From NCBI GenBank assembly GCA_021014325.1, contig CM037472.1, positions 38,402,234 to 38,466,233 on the forward strand: 64,000 nt of DNA. Direction: 5' to 3'. Shown here in pieces: positions 58,601 through 64,000 of this stretch. Origin of the DNA: Plazaster borealis (lineage: Eukaryota; Echinodermata; Asteroidea; Forcipulatida; Labidiasteridae). The first letter of the stretch is position 1. Every line of letters starts with the position of its first letter. The notes under the pieces are model-generated. The model was given only the letters and a program-made list of their open reading frames with translations. It did no database searches and was not told the DNA's origin. Position numbers and translations under genes: made by a program.

Positions 58601-58964
58601 CGATATCAAATAAGGCGCACTGGTAGATAAGATGCAGTGATTTTGTTTGGACCTTTAAAAGTCAGATAAGACGCGTCTTATACGCAGGAAATTACGGTAA
58701 ATATAATGCATGTACAAAAGAGAAAAACAATTGTGGCTCAAAATTTGTACCTTTCCTCCTGCCATTCCTCCTGATCCAACCACCTTTGTATGCCCTCATG
58801 GTGATGTTGTAATTGCCTCGTCTCCAGCCAGTGTCTCAGAAGGAGCGAGGAGGCAACCTCGTCTGATATTTTGTGGATTCTGGCCTTCTCCCCGGGGGAC
58901 ACCTTCTTGAACGCCTCGTGCTCTAACAGACCGGGACCAGAAAACTGCTCCAAATAATGTATTC
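36335..58964 (-). CDS. AREL1: AREL1, HECT-type E3 ubiquitin ligase, 17 identified coding exons
   Basis: Exons in transcription order: 58964-58751, 57366-57152, 54580-54360, 53200-52981, 52298-52111, 50602-50428, 49423-49215, 47060-46919, 45820-45699, 43897-43822, 43630-43521, 43310-43128, 41720-41595, 40683-40554, 39327-39182, 38435-38260, 36437-36335. Every junction has AG/GT and the phases join without a stop, giving at least 918 residues (vertebrate AREL1 is about 823). In order the protein has a helical N-terminal extension, a membrane segment, a filamin-type repeat, a second beta-rich region and a C-terminal HECT domain ending GFGLL. Known AREL1 ubiquitinates IAP antagonists and restrains apoptosis; that role is inherited from family knowledge. 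The start codon is not in the identified exons: the first one begins mid-codon, so at least one more 5' exon is needed. No poly(A) site was assigned with confidence. Confidence 0.93.
36640..37080 (-). mobile_element. LINE ORF2 C-terminal fragment in the last AREL1 intron
   Basis: On the minus strand it encodes MEYCCHIWAG, LLDRVQKRL and FIPRTASLWNSLP then LDCFKRNINSYL, with frame breaks: the end of a reverse transcriptase-bearing ORF2. It is antisense to nothing; it lies in the same orientation as AREL1, between exons 38260 and 36437. Confidence 0.7.
37090..37420 (+). repeat. tRNA-derived SINE, second type
   Basis: The B-box-like GGTTCGAACCCC at 37167-37178 is followed by GGACTGGGTTTTCAGTCCCTA and TGTGGGTTTTCCCTTTTAAGG, a conserved SINE body. 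Confidence 0.5.
38100..38215 (+). repeat. Poly-purine A-rich tract
   Basis: A long A/G-only tract with an uninterrupted run of about 20 A, ending in the small palindrome GCGGATATCCGC. It is 45 bases downstream (in AREL1 sense) of the donor at 38260. Confidence 0.7.
38655..38835. repeat. Tandem duplication of about 90 bases
   Basis: CACATCTGAAAAGGAAGAAAT ... GTTTCACAGTTGTTAGTAGCCCACAG occurs twice in direct orientation in an AREL1 intron. Confidence 0.75.
39438..39580 (-). mobile_element. hAT-like short element, copy 3
   Basis: CAGGCCTGGAATTTCATC start and inverted interior of the copies at 22585 and 34859; the far end is degraded. Confidence 0.65.
40090..40380 (+). mobile_element. LINE 3' end with ATT tail
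   Basis: GTGAAGTGCCTTGAGGCCC, AAGGCACTCAATAAATATTG and an ATT-rich tail form a typical non-LTR retrotransposon 3' end. Confidence 0.45.
40684..40850. repeat. TCAACAACAAAA degenerate microsatellite abutting a splice acceptor
   Basis: Repeated TCAACAACAAAA/TCAACACCAAAG units begin at the acceptor of the AREL1 exon at 40683 and provide its pyrimidine/G-rich tract on the minus strand. Confidence 0.6.
41010..41515 (-). repeat. tRNA-derived SINE split by a TTAA element
   Basis: Body at 41015-41100 (TTCTTTTACGGGCATTACAT, TAAAGTGTCTTGCTT) and head at 41433-41515 (AAGGACACAAGTG, ACACTCTGCTGAGCAGAAACACC, GACCGCTCGGCCATGACAC). The break falls exactly at TTAA. Confidence 0.8.
41099..41436 (-). mobile_element. 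TTAA-element subfamily C, copy 1, nested in SINE
   Basis: TTAA at 41099-41102 and 41433-41436; ends AGGTATTGTACACTTTTGG and CCAATAGTGTACAGGGCCT. The surrounding SINE reads GCTTAAGGACACAAG once it is removed, so the target was TTAA and was duplicated. Confidence 0.9.
41896..42800 (+). repeat. Four-copy tandem array, about 240-base unit
   Basis: Units start near 41896, 42127, 42370 and 42611. Shared landmarks are AAAATCACA, TAGCTTTCCACAAGTCTAAA, AACACATAAATAAACGTTTC, ATCTCAGTTAATAAATTGTTAC and TGTAATTAAAGAAA. The last two units are most alike. It lies in an AREL1 intron. Confidence 0.85.
42804..43104. mobile_element. piggyBac-like short element with TTAACCC ends
   Basis: Perfect 19-base inverted termini, TTAACCCTTTAGAGACCAT at 42804-42822 and its complement at 43086-43104, with TTAA at both ends. 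TTAA followed by CCC is the classic piggyBac arrangement. The interior has two GGCCGCTATGG motifs. It ends 24 bases from the AREL1 exon edge at 43128. Confidence 0.88.
43822..50602 (-). CDS. AREL1: AREL1 central exons
   Basis: Five exons: 50602-50428 (ends SNGEFNILVLS), 49423-49215 (KKVYCYISPKQLTVKEFYF), 47060-46919 (SSKYRDVMAATFTKFLL), 45820-45699 (GGSETFQDKQ, then TLNIDRHSLLES) and 43897-43822 (KATKSFSTSDWCKKFEI). Each aligns by eye with a block of vertebrate AREL1 between the filamin repeat and the HECT domain. Exon 49423-49215 is 209 bases, so skipping it would shift the frame; it is flanked by a long inverted repeat (separate entry). Confidence 0.9.
44006..44355 (-). repeat. tRNA-derived SINE, minus strand
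   Basis: Same body as 21966-22330 (CAGCTCCCTGGGGAGTATA, GGTACCCATTTATACCCCTGGG, GCTCAAGGACACAAGTGTCATGACC); the B-box region is ACTCGAACC. Confidence 0.75.
44507..44880 (-). mobile_element. TTAA-flanked short element, subfamily A, copy 5
   Basis: TTAA at 44507-44510 and 44877-44880; an intact 30-base central palindrome lies at 44672-44701, identical to that at 1923-1952. Confidence 0.9.
45359..45561 (+). mobile_element. Tc1/pogo-like short element
   Basis: Starts TACAGTAGACTCTCGTTACA and ends GGAGGGTTGACTGTA. Related copies lie at 24470-24625 and 10630-10772. Confidence 0.6.
45930..46030 (+). repeat. Repeat family H copy with intact stem-loop
   Basis: GCAGAGTATACTGTTC and GCACC precede a stem-loop at 45967-45982 (6-base stem, TTTT loop), followed by CCAACACTCCCACAGAAGAGA. 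Confidence 0.75.
46080..46322 (+). pseudogene. Retrotransposon ORF C-terminal fragment with one internal stop
   Basis: Reads WYGHVSHHDSLSKTILQGKV, then after a TGA SWSDNIQDWTGRNIAALV to a natural TGA at 46320-46322. This C-terminal type is known from RTE-like and related non-LTR elements. The internal TGA sits where an Arg (CGA) is expected, a CpG decay change. Confidence 0.7.
46559..46888. mobile_element. Short element with CCAGGGCCAAGTT ends, copy 2
   Basis: Collinear with 28510-28840 at high similarity. Its right end is 30 bases from the AREL1 exon edge at 46919. Confidence 0.8.
47203..47483. mobile_element. Short element with AGAGTCGCGCC termini
   Basis: CCAGAGTCGCGCCGAACCAA and TTGGTTTGGCGCGACTCTAC are inverted ends; internal copies of GTTTCAGAC/GTCTGAAA and CTCCAGAGTC add further symmetry. 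Confidence 0.7.
47760..48054. mobile_element. Short element, CAGGGTT family, copy 3
   Basis: AAGGTTCTCCCCAGGATTTTTC start, GATACGCTAGCTTCTGCACG near the end, AACCCTG terminus. Confidence 0.6.
48068..48490. mobile_element. GGGCTCGAA-family element
   Basis: AGGGCTCGAAATCGGGAG, ACAAGACCGCAGGGCTTG at the left, CCTCGGGCCTGTGTCCAGTG at the right, as in 60353-60725. Confidence 0.65.
48488..48814 (+). repeat. Left arm of inverted repeat flanking an AREL1 exon
   Basis: Pairs in inverse orientation with 49560-49845. 48539-48582 is a 44-base perfect match to the complement of 49739-49782; by eye the rest is roughly 80-85 percent alike. Confidence 0.88.
48819..49161 (+). mobile_element. TTAA-element subfamily C, copy 2
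   Basis: TTAA at 48819-48822 and 49158-49161; near mirror copy of 41099-41436 (opposite orientation). It lies inside the loop of the inverted repeat around exon 49215-49423. Confidence 0.88.
49560..49845 (-). repeat. Right arm of inverted repeat flanking an AREL1 exon
   Basis: Complement of 48488-48814. The two arms enclose exon 49215-49423 and one TTAA element. Confidence 0.88.
49900..50130 (+). repeat. Repeat family H copy
   Basis: Stem-loop at 49945-49960 (AGTTCT, loop TTTC, AGAACT), then ACGGCAGTAGAATAAATAGC and the CACCATGCAATGCCTC block shared with 1-235. Confidence 0.75.
50748..51329. mobile_element. Inverted-repeat element with AATAGACCGTGCAAG ends
   Basis: AATAGACCGTGCAAGTCTCGCG at left and CGCGAGACTTGCACAGTCTATT at right. 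Single-end relatives are near 21640 and 51690. Confidence 0.65.
51935..52075 (-). repeat. SINE head fragment
   Basis: GCACAAGTGTCATGACTGGG, ATTCGAACCC and GACCGCTCGGCCACAACAC are the inverse of the SINE head at 52460. Confidence 0.7.
52111..54580 (-). CDS. AREL1: AREL1 membrane segment and filamin-repeat exons
   Basis: Exon 54580-54360 encodes a hydrophobic run (RCLILTMPLGLLCFWVW), a linker and the start of the beta-rich region (VEWGWVEPAVVGE). Exon 53200-52981 carries the filamin/ABP280 core: KASFTVRRAGLYTITVRLG then NIRGSPYRMTFLPG, matching the AREL1 filamin repeat. Exon 52298-52111 continues with PMFIEPRDNFGN and ends at VTE. An in-frame ATG at 54560 could act as an internal start giving a vertebrate-like short form: there is a TGA in frame upstream in the unspliced DNA, and a splice acceptor lies between the two. 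Confidence 0.88.
52359..52459. repeat. Left copy of a 101-base direct duplication around a SINE
   Basis: Matches 52882-52983 with a handful of substitutions and one indel. It contains a second copy of the AREL1 splice donor (CAG then GTAGGGG on the minus strand). Confidence 0.88.
52460..52881 (+). repeat. Full-length tRNA-Leu-derived SINE
   Basis: Head with A box TGGCCGAGCGG at 52470-52480, an anticodon arm resembling tRNA-Leu(CAA) (CGAACTCAAGCTCTGG) and B box GGTTCGAATCC at 52529-52539. Body CTTAAGCAAGACACTTAACC, GGATGGGACGTTAAGCCG, GGGGTTCGCCCCCGG. Tail AGTGCTATATAAGAACTGCG then (ATT)n. Confidence 0.88.
54616..55045 (+). mobile_element. TTAA-element, rearranged copy
   Basis: TTAA at 54616-54619, then AGGCAGGGTATACTTTTGG; the same start recurs at 54875, giving a partial tandem. 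The right end GTTATACCCTCCCTC is the imperfect complement of the start. Confidence 0.65.
55579..55991 (+). mobile_element. TTAA-element subfamily B, copy 2
   Basis: TTAA at 55579-55582 and 55988-55991; ends AGGGATTGTATAAGTTTGG and CCAAACGTATACAGACCCT. An internal stem around GTTACTGCAGTGCAGTAACG lies at 55791-55810. Confidence 0.8.
55992..57151. other. AREL1 intron segment with three perfect hairpins
   Basis: A 20-base palindrome at 56552-56571, AAGCTGTC-A-GACAGCTT at 56618-56634, and 12-base stems at 56652-56663 and 56668-56679. Also a GGGCCC-family fragment at 56880-57000. No coding content outside the flanking exons. Confidence 0.6.
57152..58964 (-). CDS. AREL1: AREL1 N-terminal extension exons
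   Basis: Two exons, 58964-58751 (214 bases) and 57366-57152 (215 bases), encode about 142 residues ahead of the membrane segment. The charged, helix-rich text includes GPGLLEHEAFKK, LRHWLETRQLQ, GYRSVKQLAEYDGEQ and KTPEFEAYLLKTGIMEL. Splice phases (2 bases in, 2 out; 1 in, 1 out; then 2 in at 54580) chain exactly into the membrane exon, which argues for one transcript. I do not recognise this stretch in vertebrate AREL1, whose protein begins near the membrane segment. It may be a lineage-specific or ancestral N-terminus, or the end of a separate gene that only appears to be in phase. Confidence 0.7.
57910..57924 (+). promoter_or_regulatory. CTCF-like motif in a 5' AREL1 intron
   Basis: GCTAGAGGGCGCTTT fits the CTCF core well. 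It lies between the first two identified AREL1 exons. Function inferred from motif only. Confidence 0.4.
58093..58157. repeat. Perfect 19-base-arm hairpin
   Basis: Arm GTCATTTTGGGTGTCAAAA at 58093-58111 and its exact complement at 58139-58157, with a 27-base loop. Confidence 0.85.
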
Positions 58965-59043
58965 CTGGCAAAGAAAGGTTCAAGGAAAACAGCTACAGGT
59001 TAAGACATGTCAGCTGTTATTGCATACATTTACAATAGGTTTT

Positions 59044-59523
59044 CCCGGCCAATTTCAAGAAAAATTCATTCAATTTTAACATCCAACTCAATCAATTTCT
59101 TTTGAAAATGAATGCTCTGTTGGATCAGCATTCAACAGTAAAAAGGAGTGATTCAATTTCAACAGTTAAGCATCCACTGGTCAAATAAGATCATTCAAAT
59201 TCGTTAGGTCGCAAAGATCATTCAATTTTGCAAAAGCCAACAGCAAGGGGCTGGTAAACCATTCAATTTCAACGGTGTTGTAAATAGGCAGTATAAATTC
59301 AAATGAAGAATAGTGAATTTAAATGTAGTCTTGATTGTCTATAAATGAAATAGAATGACCGAAACGAACCTGAATGAGAAGAACGAAATCATGTGAGCAC
59401 GAAAACGGAATTGACTACAACAGTAGCTAAAAAGAAACCCTAGTTTGAATGATTTGGGGAAACAAGCGTGAATTTGAATGCGTGTTAATGAAACTTAATT
59501 TATTTTTACTGAAATTGGCCGGG
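59044..59523. mobile_element. 480-base element with CCCGGCCAATTTCA ends
   Basis: Perfect 14-base terminal inverted repeats. The interior is rich in CATTCAATTT/AAATTGAATG motifs with no coding frame. Confidence 0.75.
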
Positions 59524-59779
59524 ATAGCCTATATTAAAATTGGTGAAAAGAAAACTGGGTAATATGATGAAGAGACGGTAAACTACTGGATTTCAGAGAT
59601 GTACGACCCTTTAATTTCCATAGTGGTTACAGTTTTCTCAAAAGTGGCATCTTAAAAATTGTTAATTGACAGCAGAGTCAATACCGTAATATGTTGTGTT
59701 AAAATCAACTCTCTTTTTTGACAATTACGAATGAAAAAATACAGAAAATTATACAATTCTTATTGCAGAATTATATTTA

Positions 59780-60075
59780 ACTAATAATATTTCTCTTTAA
59801 TTTACAAACAAGTAACAGAAGCCTGCATTGCCTTAACCGTTCCATTAAGTTGTTCACTCTTCTTGCTTATTGTACATTCTTGGGGCCATTACATGTAGTT
59901 ACTGGGGCCTCCATGCATTTAACTTCTCTGCATCATATTTCTATTTATTATTATTATTTTATTGATTGTTATTGCTATCTAACCTTTATATAAGGTTATT
60001 GTGATATTTGCTTAAGTATATTCAGTGTATAATTTGTTAAGTGTGTAAAAAAATATTAAAGAACTGAACTGAACT
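59780..60075 (+). mobile_element. LINE 3' end with (AACTG)n tail
   Basis: ATT-rich 3' UTR-like text ends TATTAAAGAACTGAACTGAACTTA, a pentanucleotide tail as at 5566-5585. Confidence 0.5.
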
Positions 60076-60352
60076 TAACAAACTGAAAGGCATTACAGGT
60101 ATGTGTGTGTGTGTATTTTCAAAATTATTTATTTGTCTTATGTTTATTTTTGTTTTTTATTTTTGTGCTTACTTCAGTACCAATTTCTCAACACAGGTTA
60201 GGAATGGATTCCGTACAACATGAAATATTATTACTAAGAACCTTTTTTTTTAAAGTACCTTTTACAAAATACAAGAACTGTGGTAACCTGGGAAACCATG
60301 GAAACAATTTTAACAAAACCACAAATGCCTGCATCGCCTCAAACCAATGTCC

Positions 60353-60725
60353 AGGGCTTGAATTTGGGCTAAAATTCCACAAGACTGCTGGGCTTGTAGC
60401 TCAAAAGTGTTACCAGACCAGAATTTATTTAAGAAGACCAGAATCTATTAAAATGAGAAAGAACTTTCTATAAGGTTTAACATGTCAACTGTTTTTTTAT
60501 TGAACAAGCACTAAGAGAAGATTTATCTCATTTGTTTTATGAGTAAGTATACTAAGTTGATATTCAACGGAATACAAAGTTTTATATTTTAAGATATTAC
60601 ACAGTCAGGTGTTATTATTCAATTGAGAAACACAAGACTGCCGGACTTGTCTGGTCCTGGATTTACTGGCCCGACACTAAAATCACTGGACTCGGGCCTG
60701 CAGTCCAGTGTAAAATTCGAGCCAT
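60353..60725. mobile_element. GGGCTCGAA-family element
   Basis: AGGGCTTGAATTTGGGC left, AAATTCGAGCC right; interior as 48068-48490. Confidence 0.65.
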
Positions 60726-61132
60726 GATGTCCTTCATATGGTTGTTTTTATTTGAACCAATAGTTGCTTTTAGTTGAAGCAACATGTCAATTTATTATGA
60801 TTTTTGTTGAAAGTAAATTTTGTTTAAAAAAAATAACTCCCTTTATAAATATAATTATATACGTATAATTATATTAATACTTATAATGTTTTGAATCAGC
60901 TATTTAAAAAAATAATAATAATAATTACAAATTAAAGAATGTCCGGGTACGCTATCTAAACATGAAATGAAAAAACATACAAAATAAATTATCAAAATGG
61001 GTAAGGTACAATGTACAACTGTTCACTGATAAAATTGTCTTTTTATCAGACTTGACAATTGCACTTCAATACAGATGGAAGAATTACATAGTAGTAACAT
61101 CTTCACATGACCAGTTCTCTACTGTAATGGTT

Positions 61133-61322
61133 AGAATCCCCTGCGGCGCACAACTCGTTAATCAACCAATGAATATCAAACGTATACACATGTATTTCAG
61201 TACTTGTGACAGTGTGAATAAATCAGCATGGTATGCAAGATTGATAATTGCCATCCTGTTCTATGTATATTGTAAATACTGAAGGTCATAAAATACAAGT
61301 TTGCCGCAGGGGATGGAATTCT
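61133..61322. mobile_element. Foldback element with AGAATCCCCTGCGGC ends
   Basis: AGAATCCCCTGCGGC and GCCGCAGGGGATGGAATTCT are inverted; the interior is open in one short frame only. Confidence 0.5.
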
Positions 61323-61547
61323 GAGTGTTCAGTTGCTTGTATGCATTAGGGGAGTGTACAGTACACAGTCATTGCCTTGACCATCAATAATACACACAGT
61401 CGCTCACAGTAGCAATGTATTGAATCCATAGATCAAGGGCAGTTTTTGCAGCGAACCAAAATCAATAGCAGCCCTTGAATATTGGTATTTTATTTTGTAT
61501 TTTAGGTTACATTGTGCTGCAATAATGTAACTGCTCTGATGACCAGG

Positions 61548-61790
61548 GCCCAATTTCATACAGCATGTAAGCACAAAAACTTGCTAAGCACAGAAAACCC
61601 TTGCTCAGGAAAAATAGGTTACCAGCCAAAATACCATACATTTACCATTGATGTGACTGGTACCCCACTCATTTCTTGCTTAGCAAAGACATTAGCTTAG
61701 CAGAATTTCTGCTAAACAGCTTTGTAAGCACAAAACTTTGCTCAGCAGAAAAAAACAGCTTGAAATTATGACCAGACCATTGCCCCAATT
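61548..61790. mobile_element. GGGCCCAATTTC-family element
   Basis: GGGCCCAATTTCATACAGCA start, repeated GCTAAGCAC/TTAGCAGAA motifs; the right end is degraded. Confidence 0.55.
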
Positions 61791-61913
61791 CACCTGTAAT
61801 CACAATAAATCTTGGTTGCGCCGTTTCTGGAGTCAGTTTCCCTGTGTGTTGTACCGGTCCATGTACAATGCGCATTTTAAGCAACGTGCACACGTTTACA
61901 TGCTTATCATTAG

Positions 61914-62527
61914 CAGGGTTCTGCCCAGGATTTCTTTAGTGCCGGAAAAAGTTTTTCCAAGTACGGTCAAGTCAATTTCCTTTCGATTGTGCACAGAGTG
62001 GTTACACATGTGCGCCCTGCAGCTGTGCCTTGAATGTAGGCCTCCATAGTGCGCGCACGCCTTTACCGCCATGGGAAAACAATTTACAGCATCTATAGCA
62101 TGGTGCTTAATCTGCAGTTCATCTTCCATTGTATTAAACGCTATAGAATAGGGTACGCACTGTGATGAAACTGGTATCATGTTTTTCCAAGCGTAAAGCT
62201 ATAATCAGCGTGACTGGAAACCATTGCGAAATCAATGCGAGTCGTTGGATATAATGTACATACATCGTACAGGCAGGAGGGATGCTCGATCCTGGATCAT
62301 TAAAATAGACTCAAACCAAAGAAGTAGGCTACTCGAAACTTTGGATGAAGCTTTTTACTGGTAAATAATTTTTTTACACGATGTTCAAAATATTTTGAAG
62401 GAAATGGGCAAAAAACGAAAGGAAAATGTGTGGTGGTCGGAAAACGAAAAAATTCTGCTAGTGGCGGTCGGGGAATCCTGAGTGCCGGGCAGATTTTACG
62501 GCACCGACCACCGTGGGCAGAACCCTG
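61914..62527. mobile_element. 614-base element with CAGGGTTCTGCCCA ends
   Basis: Perfect 14-base inverted ends at 61914-61927 and 62514-62527, flanked by ATTAG on each side. Subterminal AGTGCCGG/GAGTGCCGG symmetry. The interior has no convincing protein. hAT-like by CAGGG start and flank length. Confidence 0.75.
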
Positions 62528-63240
62528 ATTAGTCATGACAGTTAGCCGCGTGTAACGTTAGTGCAAGGGGGTCATACACAGTTTGGGGTTTGATTTCAAG
62601 GTGGCAGATTTAACAAAGTAACTGAATTTAAAAAAAATTGCTAATGATGGGACCTACATTGAAATAATGATGAGAACAAATTTGTGTACATTGTGCGGTA
62701 CAATAATGAGCATTTTTAGCATTAAATAGAAATAAATTTCTATATTACATAATACTCTCTATTTGTAACTTGCTGTAGTATTAAATGTTCAGTGATGAAA
62801 ACAGGTTTGTGGTTCAGGTAACAAGATAATCGCCCAAGGAGGACTTAAATACAAAAAAGCTTGGCCTAATTGCGGGTTAGATTTGAATAATGTCTGGTAC
62901 AATGACTTGCTTAGTCACAAGTTAGGCCTACCACCTAAATTTGAATTCCTCCGACTAAAGAGACAGTTGCTATGTCACATGCATGATTCGCGGAAAACTT
63001 TTGCATCTAGTTACAATGTACGGACAAGAGATGGTAAACATCCCAACCCTGGGAGGGAAAAGTTCTCCTTACTTGGACCCTGATTGGACAACGACTGGTG
63101 TACACAAGTCTAGCGTAAACATGTTAAGTTGTACTCATTCAGTACTCACAATATTCACAGCCAGACTATTCTTATTTGCATACGTATCCAAAAATTTTTG
63201 ATATAATAAACATCCATGCTCTGCTGAATGAATGTATGGC
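62528..63240. other. Unassigned DNA
   Basis: No gene or repeat recognised. Confidence 0.35.
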
Positions 63241-63254
63241 ACAATAGTACCAGG

Positions 63255-63410
63255 GTTTGCTCATCTAGAGCTGTGGTCTCAACGTTCTAAACAGCACATT
63301 CTACTTGTCTTCGGGAGAACCTTGCAGGGAGGTGAAGACGAGCAGAGTATACTGTTCGAAATGTCGAGACCACACCGGCTCTCTTCAGAGCCAACACTCA
63401 GGGGTTGCTA
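63255..63410 (+). repeat. Repeat family H copy with intact stem-loop
   Basis: GTGGTCTCAACGTTC near 63270 is mirrored by GAAATGTCGAGACCAC near 63360; the stem-loop at 63377-63392 is followed by CCAACACTC. Confidence 0.75.
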
Positions 63411-64000
63411 ATCCCATGTACAAAAGCTTGCCCAGAACCATTTGACATAGCTGTCTCTATAGTCTGAGGAATTCAAATTTAAGCGGTATGTTGTGACTAC
63501 TGCAAGTCATTGTACCAGACGTTCAAATTTAAAATTTTCGCAAAAGGCTAATTTAGAAGATCTACTAAGCAAGCATGTGCAGGAACCAGTCACAAGCACT
63601 GTGCATTACATCATGGTGTTTTAGCTAGCAACTTCTTTCTGCTTAACATGTTAAAAGCAAATTCATCATTGTGCTTAGCAAAATTGTATGCAAAGAAGGT
63701 GACTTGGCCCCTTAAACATCTGACATGGAAGAAATGGCGGAACGTTGATATTAAAGGGAAAATTTCCCCTTCTATCAAACCGATGATGTTAGTAAACATC
63801 ATTGCTTGATGGATGATCCCAAAACTCTACAATTACCATGCCAGTGGATGTGTAATGCCAGAAATAGTGGAAAATTACACCCTGTTTGTTCTTATCTTTT
63901 CTGGTGCCAGAGCTAGATCACATTTCATATTTTCAAGATGGCGACAGTGGCCATCTTGGATTTAGAGGTCAAGGATCATCCCCAAACTCTACAATCATTC
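63411..64000. other. Unassigned DNA with short repeats
   Basis: A GGGCCC-family fragment lies at 63560-63690. A direct repeat of AACTCTACAAT(T/C)A appears near 63824 and 63986. No gene recognised. Confidence 0.35.

Noticed and set aside
60105..60473. 122-codon plus-strand frame
   Set aside because: It crosses a LINE tail, simple repeat and a GGGCTCGAA-family element; low-complexity hydrophobic start and no family resemblance.

Overview
This is a stretch of an animal nuclear genome, most likely an echinoderm and probably a sea star. The evidence is: intron-containing genes with GT/AG junctions; protein families with deuterostome-type features; interstitial TTAGGG-type repeats; tRNA-derived SINEs; and dense families of short inverted-repeat elements. 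The species assignment is an inference. No bacterial features (operons, ribosome binding sites, CRISPR) are present.

Three protein-coding loci can be supported. (1) 11303-23743, plus strand: a ten-exon rBAT/SLC3A1-like gene of 628 residues. It has one N-terminal membrane segment and the juxtamembrane cysteine used by heavy-chain transporter subunits, but all three glycosidase catalytic positions are replaced. (2) 26535-28394, plus strand: an uninterrupted 619-residue GH13 maltase/alpha-glucosidase paralog with intact catalytic residues, a signal peptide and a hydrophobic C-terminus. It lies 2.8 kb downstream of (1) in the same orientation. (3) 36335-58964, minus strand: the E3 ubiquitin ligase AREL1 in 17 identifiable coding exons: an N-terminal extension, a membrane segment, a filamin-type repeat and a HECT domain whose catalytic cysteine codon is split by the last intron. 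Its 5' end is not certain and lies in 59-64 kb or beyond the window.

Layout. 0-11 kb is repeat-rich intergenic DNA: TTAA-flanked short elements, a decayed non-LTR retrotransposon on the minus strand, and SINEs. 11.3-23.7 kb is the rBAT-like gene, whose introns hold minisatellites, SINEs, a LINE 3' fragment and an inverted repeat enclosing telomeric repeats. 23.8-26.5 kb is a spacer, followed by the maltase gene. 28.4-36.3 kb is AT-rich intergenic DNA, possibly including AREL1 3' UTR, with several short elements and a CTCF-like motif. 36.3-59 kb is AREL1, whose introns are packed with short inverted-repeat elements. 59-64 kb is repeats.

The two alpha-amylase-family genes look like a local pair, one kept as an enzyme and one turned into a non-catalytic transporter-type subunit. 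Notable structures include long inverted repeats flanking one AREL1 exon, a nested insertion and an interrupted/uninterrupted pair showing TTAA target use by the commonest short-element family, long direct duplications around two insertions, and a repeat family carrying a histone-mRNA-like 3' stem-loop. I found no proof of a wholly new molecular system; these are the best candidates for follow-up.
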